DNA from: Nitriliruptorales bacterium
GTDB taxonomy: Bacteria; Actinomycetota; Nitriliruptoria; Euzebyales; Egibacteraceae
Length of the DNA: 49,725 nt
Direction of reading: 5' to 3'
NCBI GenBank assembly: GCA_009377835.1
Contig: WHTG01000002.1
Coordinates: forward strand, 1-49,725
The notes under the pieces are model-generated. The model made no database searches. It was given only the letters and a program-made list of their open reading frames with translations, and was not told the origin of the DNA. Shown here piece by piece: positions 9,063-17,659 of this stretch. Positions within the stretch are counted from its first letter, which is position 1. The number at the start of each line of letters is the position of its first letter. Position numbers and translations under genes: made by a program.

Positions 9063-9440
9063 GTGCACTCCGACATCGACTGGGACGACCTGTTGTGGTA
9101 CCAGGTGTGGGAGCGCAACCTGTCGCAGCTGGAACGCCACGCTATCGCGATGGCGGTACTGCGTGGACGCGTGCCGGCGGACCCGTTCGAGGGGCGCGTC
9201 GCGTTGGAGCTGGCGCGGCGCTGGCGGCGACATGCGGTGTCGCTGTCCCTGCTGTACCTGCTGTGGTCCCTGTTCTGGAGCGTGATCGGCTGGGATGCCG
9301 TCCACAGGTACGGGGGTGAGGCGCTGGGACTGCCGCTGGCCTGCACGATCCTGGGGGCCGCCGCAGTGGCTGCCTGTCTGCTGTTCCGGCGGCGACTACG
9401 CGCCATTCTCCGCCTCGACGAGTTCGGCGTGACCCCCTGA
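9063..9440 (+). CDS. Small two-helix membrane protein, function unknown
   Basis: 125 residues from a GTG at 9063. Residues 1-60 are soluble and Trp/Arg-rich. Two hydrophobic segments follow, around 60-75 ([17 protein letters not shown]) and 87-105. The tail after the second helix is basic (RRRLRAILR), suggesting it faces the cytoplasm. I do not recognise the family. It stands alone between the phosphate genes and psuG, on the same strand. Confidence 0.6.
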   Translation: MHSDIDWDDLLWYQVWERNLSQLERHAIAMAVLRGRVPADPFEGRVALELARRWRRHAVSLSLLYLLWSLFWSVIGWDAVHRYGGEALGLPLACTILGAAAVAACLLFRRRLRAILRLDEFGVTP

Positions 9441-9483
9441 CGCCCGTCGCGAGCGCGACGCTGCGGCCGGTAGGTGGGCGAGG

Positions 9484-10404
9484 ATGAGCGCCGTGCCCGC
9501 AGCTATCCACGTCCGGCCCGACGTCGCCGCAGCGCTGGAGGGCCGTCACCCGGTCGTCGCGCTGGAGAGCACGCTCTTCGCTCACGGTCTTCCCCGTCAT
9601 GACGGCCTCGAGCTCGCGCACCGAATCGAAGCGATCGTCGCCGACGAAGGCGCGCTCGCGGCGACGGTCGGGGTGGTTGCGGGCCGGCCGACCGTCGGTC
9701 TCGACGACGAGGAACTCGAGCTGATCGTGTCCGGCAGCGACATCCCCAAGCTGGGCATTCGAGACCTGCCGTCGTGTGTCGCCGCCGGCCGCCACGGCGC
9801 CACGACCGTCGCCAGTACTGCGCACCTGGCGGCGCAAGCAGGCATCAGTGTGTTCGCGACCGGCGGGTTGGGTGGCGTCCACCGCGAGGCACGCGACACG
9901 TGGGACGAGTCAGCCGACCTGCAAGCCCTGGCGACGACTCCCGTGATCGTGGTGTGCGCCGGCGTGAAGTCCATCCTGGACGTCAACGCGACGCTGCAGC
10001 GGCTGGAGACGCTCGGCGTACCCGTGGTCGGCTACCGGACAACGAACTTCCCGGGGTTCTACGTGTCCACGTCGGGCCACGATCTGGTGTGGTCGGTCCA
10101 CGATCCGGCAATGGCCGCCAGGACGTTCTGGATGCAGCGCGCCCTCGGGTTGGCCGACCGCGCCATGGTGTTGGCAGCGCCCTTGCCCGAAGCCGAGCAA
10201 CTCGACCCCACGCTGCACGACCGGGTCCTGCACCGTGCGCTGGAGCAGATGCGAAGCCGCGGCATCACGGGCCCGGGGGTGACACCCTTTCTGCTCGACT
10301 ACTTCCACTCGAACACCGGTGGGCAGAGTCTGCGGGTCAACGTCCGGATCATCGAGCGCAACGCGCGCCTCGCGGCACAGGTCGCCGCGGCATCCGTCAC
10401 ATGA
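9484..10404 (+). CDS. psuG: Pseudouridine-5'-phosphate glycosidase
   Basis: 306 residues, full length for PsuG. Signatures are [12 protein letters not shown] (active-site Glu region), [38 protein letters not shown] with the catalytic Lys, and [11 protein letters not shown]. PsuG splits pseudouridine 5'-phosphate into uracil and ribose 5-phosphate, the second step of pseudouridine salvage. The ATG at 9484 has an AGG-rich upstream region (gggcgagg). Its stop overlaps the start of the PfkB kinase, which supplies the substrate in this pathway. Identification is firm. Confidence 0.95.
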   Translation: MSAVPAAIHVRPDVAAALEGRHPVVALESTLFAHGLPRHDGLELAHRIEAIVADEGALAATVGVVAGRPTVGLDDEELELIVSGSDIPKLGIRDLPSCVAAGRHGATTVASTAHLAAQAGISVFATGGLGGVHREARDTWDESADLQALATTPVIVVCAGVKSILDVNATLQRLETLGVPVVGYRTTNFPGFYVSTSGHDLVWSVHDPAMAARTFWMQRALGLADRAMVLAAPLPEAEQLDPTLHDRVLHRALEQMRSRGITGPGVTPFLLDYFHSNTGGQSLRVNVRIIERNARLAAQVAAASVT

Positions 10405-11306
10405 ACCCCACGCCCCGGGTGGTGGTGATCGGGGACCTGGTCACGGATGTGGTCGCGCACCTCGCCGAGACGCTGACCACTGGCAGCGACACGCCCGCGA
10501 CGATCTCGACGACCGGCGGCGGGGCCGGTGCCAATGTCGCTGCATGGCTGGCGGAAGCCGGAATCGACACCGCATTCGTCGGCCGGGTCGGGGCGGACAA
10601 CGATGGCGAGCTGCGGATGAAGGAGCTGGCGGAACTCGGGGTGCGACTGGCCGTCGGCACGGACGCCTCGGCGACCACCGGGACGGTCGTCGTGCTCGTC
10701 GCGCCGAATGGTGAACGCACGATGGTGCCCGATCGTGGCGCCAACCTGAATCTGCTGCCGGCGCACGTGCCGGCTGATGTGTTCTCGCCGGGAGCCCACC
10801 TCCACCTGTCTGGCTACACCCTGTTCGACCCCGGTCCGCGGATCGCCGCCCTGCATGCCCTGCGGCTCGCGCGGGAGGCCGGGATGACCGTGTCCGTCGA
10901 CCCGTCCTCGTCGCAGCCCCTTCGAACGGTTGGGCCCGCTCGTTTTCTGGACTGGACCGCGGGTGTCGACCTGTGCCTGCCGAACCTGGAGGAAGCAGGC
11001 GTCCTGAGCGGGACGCTGCGGGTGGACGAAGCAGCCCGCCGTCTCACGACCCGCTACCCGGAGGTGGTCGTGACGATGGGCGAACAGGGAGCGGTCTACG
11101 CGGACGTGATGCGGCAGCTGCGCTGCGGCGCCGCGGCGACGCCCGTCGTGGACACCACCGGGGCCGGTGACGCGTTCACCGCCGGGTTCCTGCGCGCACG
11201 GCTGGCGGGCGAACCAGTCGAGCAGCAGCTGCGTTCGGGTGCTGCGCTGGCCGCCCGCGCCGTGGCGACCGTCGGGGCCCGTCCCAAGGGGTCTCCATCG
11301 GGGTGA
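10401..11306 (+). CDS. psuK: PfkB-family carbohydrate kinase, probable pseudouridine kinase
   Basis: 301 residues, a ribokinase-like fold. [18 protein letters not shown] is the N-terminal glycine-rich motif, and [18 protein letters not shown] carries the anion hole and catalytic Asp. The ATG at 10401 overlaps the psuG stop (ATGA), so the two are co-translated. Pairing with psuG implies it phosphorylates pseudouridine to pseudouridine 5'-phosphate. PfkB kinases are hard to assign by sequence alone, so the substrate rests on context. No dedicated pseudouridine transporter is adjacent. Confidence 0.85.
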   Translation: MNPTPRVVVIGDLVTDVVAHLAETLTTGSDTPATISTTGGGAGANVAAWLAEAGIDTAFVGRVGADNDGELRMKELAELGVRLAVGTDASATTGTVVVLVAPNGERTMVPDRGANLNLLPAHVPADVFSPGAHLHLSGYTLFDPGPRIAALHALRLAREAGMTVSVDPSSSQPLRTVGPARFLDWTAGVDLCLPNLEEAGVLSGTLRVDEAARRLTTRYPEVVVTMGEQGAVYADVMRQLRCGAAATPVVDTTGAGDAFTAGFLRARLAGEPVEQQLRSGAALAARAVATVGARPKGSPSG

Positions 11307-11347
11307 TGGTCCTGAATGACGTCCGTGCGACGGCGGTCTACGTTCGT

Positions 11348-12670
11348 TCAGGGTCCTCCGGGAAGGGTCTCCGCCTCGGGCGGCACGCTCGGCGCCGGCT
11401 GCGGCTCGGTGGGCACGTCGCCATGCGTCACGGGGTCCGACGGCGCGTTCTCGCGGCGTGCGAGGACCACGAACGGGAGCACCAAGGCGGTGAACGCTGC
11501 GGAGACGACGTACGACGCGCCGTATCCCGACACGTCGGCGACGCGTCCCAGCACCGGCTGCGCCACCACACCACCGGCTGATCCCATCAGTGAGTCGAAC
11601 GACAGCACGGTCGCGCGCTGCGCGGACGGAATGAGCCCGTTGAGAAAGGACTGGCGCATGGGCAGCGCTGCGGCAGTCGTCAGGGCCCACACCACCAACA
11701 ACGTGACAGCGACCACGAAACTCGACGTTCGCCCGATCAGGGCCAGGGCTGCGACGCTTATCACAGCGGCACCGATCAGCGCGTCCGTCCGCCGGCGTAC
11801 CAGCCGCCGCACGAGCGGGACCGCGAACCCGCCCAGGATCTGCGATCCGGCAACCACCGCGGCAGCCAGACCCGCGACTCCGAAGGCGCGCTCATCTCCG
11901 TACAACTCCAGCAGGTACGGCTGCATGGCGTAGAAGGCGAAGAATCCGACGCCGATCGTGAACGGCGCCTCCAGCATCAGCCAGCGGACCGGCCGGTTTC
12001 CCAGACCACCGGAGATGGACAGCCGCATGACGCGTCGCACCTCCTCCACCGGCCGCTTTCCGTGCACCGGCTGGAAGCCGAGGTCGCGCATGAAAACGAG
12101 GGCTGCGACAAACGTCACGCCCAGGAGCACAGCGCGGACCACGTATGGCACACCGAGGGTCGTCGCCTGCGCGATGACACCCCCCGCGATGGACCCGGTC
12201 AGCATCGCCGCGCCTCCGACGACCTGTCCTTTCGCGAAGACGGATTCCAGGCTGCCGCCAAATCCGGTGGCGTCCAGTGCATCGACCAGCCACGCCTCGA
12301 CCGCGCCCGAGAAGAACGCGAACCCGAGTCCGATCAGCGCCGAGGAGATCGCCCATCCCCAGAAAGGGCCGTGAACCTGCCACATCAGCAGGTAGAGCAA
12401 CGTTGACAGCAACAGGGTTGTGGTCCCCAGGAGGAATGACCGTCGGCGGCCGGCGGTGTCCGCAACGACGCCGGTCGGGATCTCCGTCACGACCAGCCCC
12501 GCCGTGAAGAAGGCGTTCGCCGCAAATGCCTGCGTGTTCGACAGTCCCGCGTCGAGCAGGAACAACGTGTTGATGCCCCAGATCAGGGATGCGGCGAGCG
12601 TCGTCAGCAGCGTCAGCAGGAGATAGACGCGCTGCACGGACCGCCAGTCCCGCTCCGCCCTCGGTTGCAC
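11348..12670 (-). CDS. MFS transporter, drug-efflux type
   Basis: 440 residues from a GTG at 12670 with GGGGAG about 7 nt upstream. Twelve hydrophobic segments are evident. The loop between helices 2 and 3 carries GVVADTAGRRRSFLLG, the MFS motif A (GxxxDxxGRR). N-terminal TLAASLIWGINTLFLLDAG and FFTAGLVVTEIPTG are typical of multidrug/macrolide exporters. A hydrophilic C-terminal tail of about 30 residues is Pro-rich. The substrate is not determined. It converges with the psu genes, with 41 bp between. Confidence 0.9.
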   Translation of the reverse strand: MQPRAERDWRSVQRVYLLLTLLTTLAASLIWGINTLFLLDAGLSNTQAFAANAFFTAGLVVTEIPTGVVADTAGRRRSFLLGTTTLLLSTLLYLLMWQVHGPFWGWAISSALIGLGFAFFSGAVEAWLVDALDATGFGGSLESVFAKGQVVGGAAMLTGSIAGGVIAQATTLGVPYVVRAVLLGVTFVAALVFMRDLGFQPVHGKRPVEEVRRVMRLSISGGLGNRPVRWLMLEAPFTIGVGFFAFYAMQPYLLELYGDERAFGVAGLAAAVVAGSQILGGFAVPLVRRLVRRRTDALIGAAVISVAALALIGRTSSFVVAVTLLVVWALTTAAALPMRQSFLNGLIPSAQRATVLSFDSLMGSAGGVVAQPVLGRVADVSGYGASYVVSAAFTALVLPFVVLARRENAPSDPVTHGDVPTEPQPAPSVPPEAETLPGGP

Positions 12671-12752
12671 TGCGATCTCCCCAGTTCAGCCGCCGCGCGA
12701 CCATGCGGCGGATCCCCCTCCACAACGCCGCGCCACCCGGGGCCATTCCGAA

Positions 12753-12780
12753 GGCCACCGGCGGCCACCGGCGGCCACCA
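12753..12780. repeat. Short tandem repeat, 10-bp unit GGCCACCGGC
   Basis: Two exact copies and a partial third of GGCCACCGGC lie in the 190-bp spacer upstream of the MFS gene. The spacer is otherwise GC-rich and holds no gene that I can see. It is probably slippage-type repeat expansion with no evident role. Confidence 0.6.
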
Positions 12781-12860
12781 CGACGTGCCGCGTCAGCGGT
12801 GGCGCCGAGAGCAGCGCTACCGCACCGAGTGGCCACCGCCGCGCGGCGGCCTCATTTGCA

Positions 12861-13019
12861 CTACCAGTAGTGCGTGCGCGGCCCAACTGCGCGGCCGAGG
12901 GCACCCAGGATCCACAGCACGGCACCGACCACCACCAGGATGATGCCGATGGTGTAGATAATGGAGGGCATCTCCAGGAACAGCGCCAGAAGTATCAAGA
13001 TGATGCCGAGGATGATCAT
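12861..13019 (-). CDS. Small membrane protein, DUF6131-like
   Basis: 52 residues. Two hydrophobic helices (IILGIILILLALFLEM, and IIYTIGIILVVVGAVLWILG) are joined by a short turn, followed by GRAVGPRTHYW. The C-terminal R/HYW ending resembles the small actinobacterial DUF6131 family. I chose the ATG at 13019 because GGAGA precedes it by 6 nt; the longer frame to 13133 is not membrane-like. Function is unknown. It follows the sigma-factor gene on the same strand, 110 bp away. Confidence 0.7.
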   Translation of the reverse strand: MIILGIILILLALFLEMPSIIYTIGIILVVVGAVLWILGALGRAVGPRTHYW

Positions 13020-13129
13020 CGGTTCTCCGTTCGGATGGCACGACGCGGCAGCAGCAGGCTCGCTGAAAACCGCTGGGTAGTAAACCCCTTCCCCGGCCGG
13101 TCCGGCGGATCTGTGTACGGACAGCCGCG

Positions 13130-14020
13130 TCACCTGCCGCGGCGGAGCCGGGCGAACCCTGCGAGCTTTTCCGGGTTGCGGACGCCGCGGACGGCCGTGA
13201 TCCGGTGATCACGGACTTCGAAGACGAACACGCTTTCGATGTCCTCACCGTCGCGGACGACAATGCCCGGTTCGGCGTTGATCTCCGCTGCCTCCACCGA
13301 CAGGCCCCGTCGCTGACCCGTCGCCCAGAACCCCGCGAGCATCTTCGCAACCCGCCCGGCTCCGCGGACCGGACGCGGTGTCGCAGCCACCACTCCCCCG
13401 CCGTCGCCTGTGAAGGTGACGTCGGGGGCGAGCAACCCGATCATGGCTTCGACATCCTCCCCGGCGCACGCGGCAAGGAAGGCCTCGGTGACTTCGCGCT
13501 GACGGCGGCTGTCGGCGTCGTACCGGTGCTGACGCTGCTCCAGGTGGCGGCGCGCGCGAGCAGCGACCTGACGGATCGCCGCGGGGCCACGACCGAGCAT
13601 CTGCGCGATTTGGGCATGTGGATGGCCGAAGACGTCGTGGAGCACGAACACGGCACGCTCCAGCGGGGACAGCGATTCGAGAATCACCAGGAACGCGAAC
13701 GTCAAGGAATCCGCGGTCCCGGCAAGGTCGGCAGGGTCGACCGTGTCTGTCGCCAGGGGTTCCGGCAGCCATGGCCCGACGTAGGTCTCGCGCCGCCGCC
13801 GAGCCGACTTCAGACGGTCCAGGCTCAAGCGGGTGACGGCGGTCGTCAGCCATGCGGCCGGGTCCCGGATCTGTGACTGATCCATCTCCGACCACCGCAC
13901 AAAGGCGTCCTGGACGACGTCCTCCGCCTCGGTCACGGACCCCAGCATGCGGTAGGCCAGCCCGAACAGTCGCCGGTTGTGCTGTGCGTGCAGCCCGGCG
14001 GTCGGGTCAACGCTGCTCAC
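13130..14020 (-). CDS. ECF41-type RNA polymerase sigma factor with SnoaL-like C-terminal domain (SigJ-like)
   Basis: 296 residues. Sigma region 2 is at about 10-75 (AYRMLGSVTEAEDVVQDAF) and region 4 at about 113-165 (LSPLERAVFVLHDVFG, then an HTH). The linker has WLPEPL (84-89). Residues 175-296 form a SnoaL-like domain with DGGG (206-209) and NPEK (282-285), both hallmarks of ECF41. In this group the C-terminal extension controls the sigma factor in place of a separate anti-sigma. ECF41 genes usually sit beside and control a carboxymuconolactone decarboxylase, oxidoreductase or epimerase gene. Here an SDR epimerase gene ends 14 bp inside this one. Confidence 0.93.
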   Translation of the reverse strand: MSSVDPTAGLHAQHNRRLFGLAYRMLGSVTEAEDVVQDAFVRWSEMDQSQIRDPAAWLTTAVTRLSLDRLKSARRRRETYVGPWLPEPLATDTVDPADLAGTADSLTFAFLVILESLSPLERAVFVLHDVFGHPHAQIAQMLGRGPAAIRQVAARARRHLEQRQHRYDADSRRQREVTEAFLAACAGEDVEAMIGLLAPDVTFTGDGGGVVAATPRPVRGAGRVAKMLAGFWATGQRRGLSVEAAEINAEPGIVVRDGEDIESVFVFEVRDHRITAVRGVRNPEKLAGFARLRRGR

Positions 14021-14921
14021 GATCCACCTCCGCCAGGACCATCGCCCAACCCTCGCGCACGCTGGGTGCGGTCGGACGCCACCGTGACGACTCCCGCAAT
14101 CGCTTGTTGCTCGCGCGGTGCGACCGTGCCAGAGCCCGCAGGACCGGGAGGCGCCCGACCACCGCCGGCATCAGGCGTAGGCGGTCACGACCCACCAGCT
14201 GCGCGAGCACGGCGGCGTGGTCGCTGCGCGTCAACGGCTCGTCCTCCACCACGTTGTAGGCACCGGCGGGAAGGTCCAGTGCCGCGACGACGGCCGCGGC
14301 GGCATCCTCGACGTACACCATCGAGGCGTAGTGGTGACGGGGTCCCGGAAGCAGGAACAGGCCCTTGCGGGCTCCGTTGACTATTTCGCGCGTCTGCGGG
14401 CTGCCGGCGCCGTAGAACAACCCGAAACGCAGCGCGATGCCGGTGCCGCCGTTACTGGTCACCAGGTCCGCGCTGGCCTCGGCATCCGCCACCGACGTGG
14501 TCTGGGCGACGGGGGCCAACGGCGTGTCCTCGGTAATCCAGTCCGCGCCCCCGTCCGGGTACGTGGGAGCGAACGACTCCTGGATGAACCGCGCGCCGGT
14601 GGCAACCGCTGCCTCCGCGAGCACGCGCGAGGCTTCACGACGCAGCCGGTGATTCTCGGCCCACGCTTTAGGGCGCGCCGCCGCCGCGGTCGGCGGTATG
14701 TGGGTGGCGACGTTGATGACGACATCGGCACCCTCAGCCGTCTGGGTCGCCGCGCCACCGTCGAAGATGTCCAGCCTCACCGGCTCCGCTCCGGCCGCAC
14801 GCAGCGCCGCGTCAGCCTCGCTGCGCCGGGATACCGCCACCAACTCGTGCCCCGCCGCGACGAGGCGGGGAACGGTCGCCCGTCCGAGGACGCCGGTGCC
14901 GCCGGCGAGCAGGATTCGCAT
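14007..14921 (-). CDS. NAD(P)-dependent epimerase/dehydratase (extended SDR)
   Basis: 304 residues. GGTGVLG (7-13) is the Rossmann nucleotide-binding motif. The usual YxxxK active site is not obvious, which places it among NmrA-like or atypical extended SDR proteins. HYASMVYVEDAAAAVVAAL is the common motif over the substrate pocket. The gene precedes the ECF41 sigma factor in the same operon, overlapping it by 14 bp. This is the classic ECF41 partner arrangement, so the epimerase is the likely regulon member. The true reaction is unknown. Upstream at 14922-14956 a GAGGTAG-type ribosome site precedes the ATG. Confidence 0.88.
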   Translation of the reverse strand: MRILLAGGTGVLGRATVPRLVAAGHELVAVSRRSEADAALRAAGAEPVRLDIFDGGAATQTAEGADVVINVATHIPPTAAAARPKAWAENHRLRREASRVLAEAAVATGARFIQESFAPTYPDGGADWITEDTPLAPVAQTTSVADAEASADLVTSNGGTGIALRFGLFYGAGSPQTREIVNGARKGLFLLPGPRHHYASMVYVEDAAAAVVAALDLPAGAYNVVEDEPLTRSDHAAVLAQLVGRDRLRLMPAVVGRLPVLRALARSHRASNKRLRESSRWRPTAPSVREGWAMVLAEVDREQR

Positions 14922-14956
14922 GTTCTACCTCCCACGTCGATCGTTCACGAGCTTGA

Positions 14957-15309
14957 CGAGCAAGGGCCGCGAAATGTGACACGGCACACGTCGTCGCCGG
15001 CGCACAGAATCGCGAGCCCACGGTCACCGACGGGCCATTCGCCGAGGCGAAAGAGCTCTCGCCGGCTTCACGATGATCCAGGTCCGTTCGCGCGACAAGG
15101 CGATCGGGTGGGTCGAGCGCCGGCCCGACGCCGACGCAGAGCTGAAGCTGCGCCAGGTGTTCGAGGCCGAGGACCGAGCCAAACAGCGCGCGTGGACCCG
15201 CGTCAATGCTTCGCGGCCCTCCGCAGATCCGCACCAGGGGTTGTTCTCGCCTCCCCCCCGCGACACTCTGTCGGAGCCGGATCGTGACCGGCGGGCGAGG
15301 AGGCGGTGA
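14957..15309 (+). pseudogene. Decayed YCII/DGPF-domain gene
   Basis: After a stop at 14954-14956 the frame reads VVAGAQNREPTVTDGPFAEA, the DGPF signature of YCII-related proteins. It continues to about 15058, where one base appears lost. The match then resumes in the next frame as AGFTMIQVRSRDKAIGWVER and VFEAEDRAKQR, to a TGA at 15307-15309. The N-terminal half (normally about 45-50 residues, starting MKYMLL-like) is missing. The remnant therefore has a 5' truncation plus a frameshift. Intact DGPF proteins are often partners of ECF sigma factors, so its place next to an ECF41 operon, on the opposite strand, is notable. Confidence 0.78.
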
Positions 15310-15662
15310 TGGAGGACGACACCAAGGAGGTACTCCGCAGCCGTGTCGCCCAGGTGCAGACGCGCTATCGCGGCCGCAATTTCATCTTCCGCGTCCTGTG
15401 GACCATCGCCGGTGCTTCGGTCGTCATCGCCGGCCTGGCGATGACCGTACTCCCCGGACCGGCAGTCATCGTCCTGCCTATCGGTCTGGCGATACTGGCC
15501 GCCCAGTTCACCTGGGCGCGTCGCCTGCTCGACGTCGGCATCGACCGCGGCGTCGACGCGAAGCGCCGCGTGCAGCGCGCGAGTCCCGCGGTCCGGAGGC
15601 TGACGATGCTTGCCGCGATCGGCCTCGTCGCGGTGGTGGCTGCCGTCTACATCTCGCGGTGA
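15309..15662 (+). CDS. PGPGW-type transmembrane protein
   Basis: 117 residues. It has a charged N-terminus (RSRVAQVQTRYRGRNFIFR), a hydrophobic hairpin at about 32-62 with VLPGPAVIVLPIGLAIL, and a final helix near 100-115. The GPA...GL..L core fits the small actinobacterial PGPGW/TIGR02611-like membrane family, whose function is unknown. The ATG at 15309 follows a GTG at 15306; GGCGAGGAGG just upstream is a strong ribosome site. The start overlaps the final base of the decayed YCII frame. Confidence 0.78.
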   Translation: MEDDTKEVLRSRVAQVQTRYRGRNFIFRVLWTIAGASVVIAGLAMTVLPGPAVIVLPIGLAILAAQFTWARRLLDVGIDRGVDAKRRVQRASPAVRRLTMLAAIGLVAVVAAVYISR

Positions 15663-15704
15663 TCTCCGGCGCGCGCGTGCGCCCTGTGGTGCCTACCCCG
15701 CGCG

Positions 15705-17159
15705 TCAGCGTGCTGCGCGTCGTCGCCGGATGTCCAGGTGCAGCATCATCATGCCGACAACGCCTGTGAGGAGGTAGATGACGCGGCCCACTCCTTCCGA
15801 GTGCGGTGTCGCGAACACCGAGGCAGCAGCGACACGGTCGTCCTTGTGATGCTTGACGCGGGTCGCGGGGCGGTCGATGAGGCGCACGATCTCCAGGCCC
15901 CGCCGGTAGTCCATGACATAGACGATGTCGTCCGAGACCCACTGCGGCGACCCGCTGTAGCCGTCGACGGGGGTGATCCACCCGACCTCGCTCATCGTCC
16001 CGTCGCGGGCGATGTCAACGAACCGCGTTCCACGGTCGTAGTAGGAGACCGCCATGCGCCCCCCGCGCTTGAAGCTGGGGTGCAATTCCATCCAGTGGGC
16101 GCAGTACAGCAGGTGCCCCGGCGCCTGGCCGTCGAGGAACAGGCCCCGACCGCCCGCGTCGTACGCGTCGACCTTCTCAAAGGTGCGCCCCGCGAAGGCC
16201 TCCCCGGCTGACGCGCCCCGGGCGTACGCGTCGAGTCCCTCGATGACCTTGCTGGCGTCCCATGTCTCGATGACGGAGTTCTCACCAACGCAGTCGCTGC
16301 CGGCGAGATTCGTCGCCCCGTCCGGGGCGATCTCCGTGCCCGCGACGAGGTAGCGGTCTCGGCCTCCGCGACCCCACTCGACGGAGTGGTACCCGAGGCT
16401 GGTGAAGCGTCCGGGCTGGTCGATCGCGGTCAGCCGCACCGGGTTGGCCGGGTCGGAGGTGTCCATCAGGATCGCGGTCGAGCCGGCGTACATGACCAGG
16501 CCGCGGCGAATCTCGGTGAGGTCGTGGGTGTACGGCGTGTTGCCGCCGTCGCCGTACCCGACGGCCGCGCGCCACGTCGTCGGCAACAGCCTCGCGTCTG
16601 TGGGGTCAGTGAGGTCGACGATGTGGCCGGTGCGGCCGTAGGCAAACGCGCAGCTGTTCACGGCGTCCGATGCGTCGATCCCGGCGACGCAGGTCCACGT
16701 GTGGTCGGTGACGTTCACGGTGTCGAGCACCCTCAGGTTCCGCGGGTTGGAAACATCCACGACCTGCAACTCGGCGGGGCCGGCGGGTGTCGTTGCCGCG
16801 TCGACCAGCAGGATCTCGCCGTTGCTGTTCGGGTCCTCCTGCGCCAACGCCGCCCCCGTGGTCGTCTGGAACAGTGGGATCGACCCGAGCAGCGCCGGCG
16901 ACGCGGGCGACGAGACGTCGTAGACGGAGACACCCCGCGGATCGGTCAGATAGAACTTCGTGCCGTCGGGAGACAACGCTCCGCCCGCCGTCCCGGAGTG
17001 TTCCGGAAACCGTCCCAGGTACTCGACGTTGTCGGTGGCGCGGTACGACAGGTCCGTCGGCGCTGCACTCTGCAACGGCACCGTCGGATGCGCCGACACC
17101 GGCGCGGCGAGCAGCAGGACGAGTGCGGCCATGGCGGCAGCAGAGCACAGACGGCGCAT
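15705..17159 (-). CDS. LVIVD-repeat beta-propeller protein, exported and membrane-anchored
   Basis: About 484 residues. A signal peptide (hydrophobic stretch ending PVSAHP) is followed by LVIVD-type repeats, for example VSVYDVSSPASPALLGSI, LQVVDVSNPRNLRVLDTV and ILMDTSDPANPVRLTAID. These repeats fold as beta-propeller blades in secreted or surface proteins. The C-terminus has a hydrophobic helix (VIYLLTGVVGMMMLHL) followed by RRRR, which would anchor the protein in the membrane with the propeller outside. Two other Met codons lie upstream (17171 and 17195). I chose 17159 because GGAG lies 8 nt before it. Ligand and function are unknown; it stands alone. Confidence 0.82.
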   Translation of the reverse strand: MRRLCSAAAMAALVLLLAAPVSAHPTVPLQSAAPTDLSYRATDNVEYLGRFPEHSGTAGGALSPDGTKFYLTDPRGVSVYDVSSPASPALLGSIPLFQTTTGAALAQEDPNSNGEILLVDAATTPAGPAELQVVDVSNPRNLRVLDTVNVTDHTWTCVAGIDASDAVNSCAFAYGRTGHIVDLTDPTDARLLPTTWRAAVGYGDGGNTPYTHDLTEIRRGLVMYAGSTAILMDTSDPANPVRLTAIDQPGRFTSLGYHSVEWGRGGRDRYLVAGTEIAPDGATNLAGSDCVGENSVIETWDASKVIEGLDAYARGASAGEAFAGRTFEKVDAYDAGGRGLFLDGQAPGHLLYCAHWMELHPSFKRGGRMAVSYYDRGTRFVDIARDGTMSEVGWITPVDGYSGSPQWVSDDIVYVMDYRRGLEIVRLIDRPATRVKHHKDDRVAAASVFATPHSEGVGRVIYLLTGVVGMMMLHLDIRRRRAAR

Positions 17160-17384
17160 TGATCGCTCCATGGAGGGGGCGGGGTACCGACACACAACGA
17201 AGGGGACAAGCTGAGGTGACGGCGGTTGCCGCCGGTCGCCGCACGCCGCATCCTTCGGGGCAGCACCTCGGTTAGGTCCTCGCCAGCGTGGTCTGCCGAT
17301 TTTGGGTATGGCGCAACTCGGCCGCGGGGTGTTTGCTCACGGTGCGATGACACGCAGACAGCCGACGTACGGAAAGGACGTGGC

Positions 17385-17588
17385 ATGAAGGCGCAACCTG
17401 GCGACCGGCTGGTCATCAAGGGCCACAAGGTCGGGGAACACGAGCGAGTCGCCGAGGTGCTGGAAGCGCGTGGGGAGGACGGTGGCCCCCCGTTCCGCAT
17501 CCGGTGGGCTGAAGACGAGCACGAGACGTTGCTGTTCCCGGGCCCCGACGCGGAGGTCCAGCACCACCCGACGAATCCGACGGCGTAG
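17385..17588 (+). CDS. DUF1918 protein
   Basis: 67 residues, full length for this small family common in actinobacteria. Residues GDRLVIKGHKVGEHERVAEVLE, then PPFRIRWAEDEHETLLFPGPDA, form the SH3-like fold seen in DUF1918. The ATG at 17385 has GGAAAGGA (17371-17378) upstream. Function is unknown. It precedes the sirtuin gene by 71 bp on the same strand. Confidence 0.9.
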   Translation: MKAQPGDRLVIKGHKVGEHERVAEVLEARGEDGGPPFRIRWAEDEHETLLFPGPDAEVQHHPTNPTA

Positions 17589-17659
17589 AGGAGTCTGGGA
17601 CCGGCGGTGGGGGACGAAGCACACGCGTGGCGTGCGCCGCGTCGCCGTACCCTGTGAGG

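Noticed and set aside
10299-11690. 463-codon minus-strand frame across the psuK gene
   Set aside because: Low-complexity Arg/Gly sequence opposite a well-supported PfkB kinase.
12671-12860. GGCCACC repeats read as a CRISPR-like array
   Set aside because: Units are only 10 bp and directly adjacent, with no spacers.
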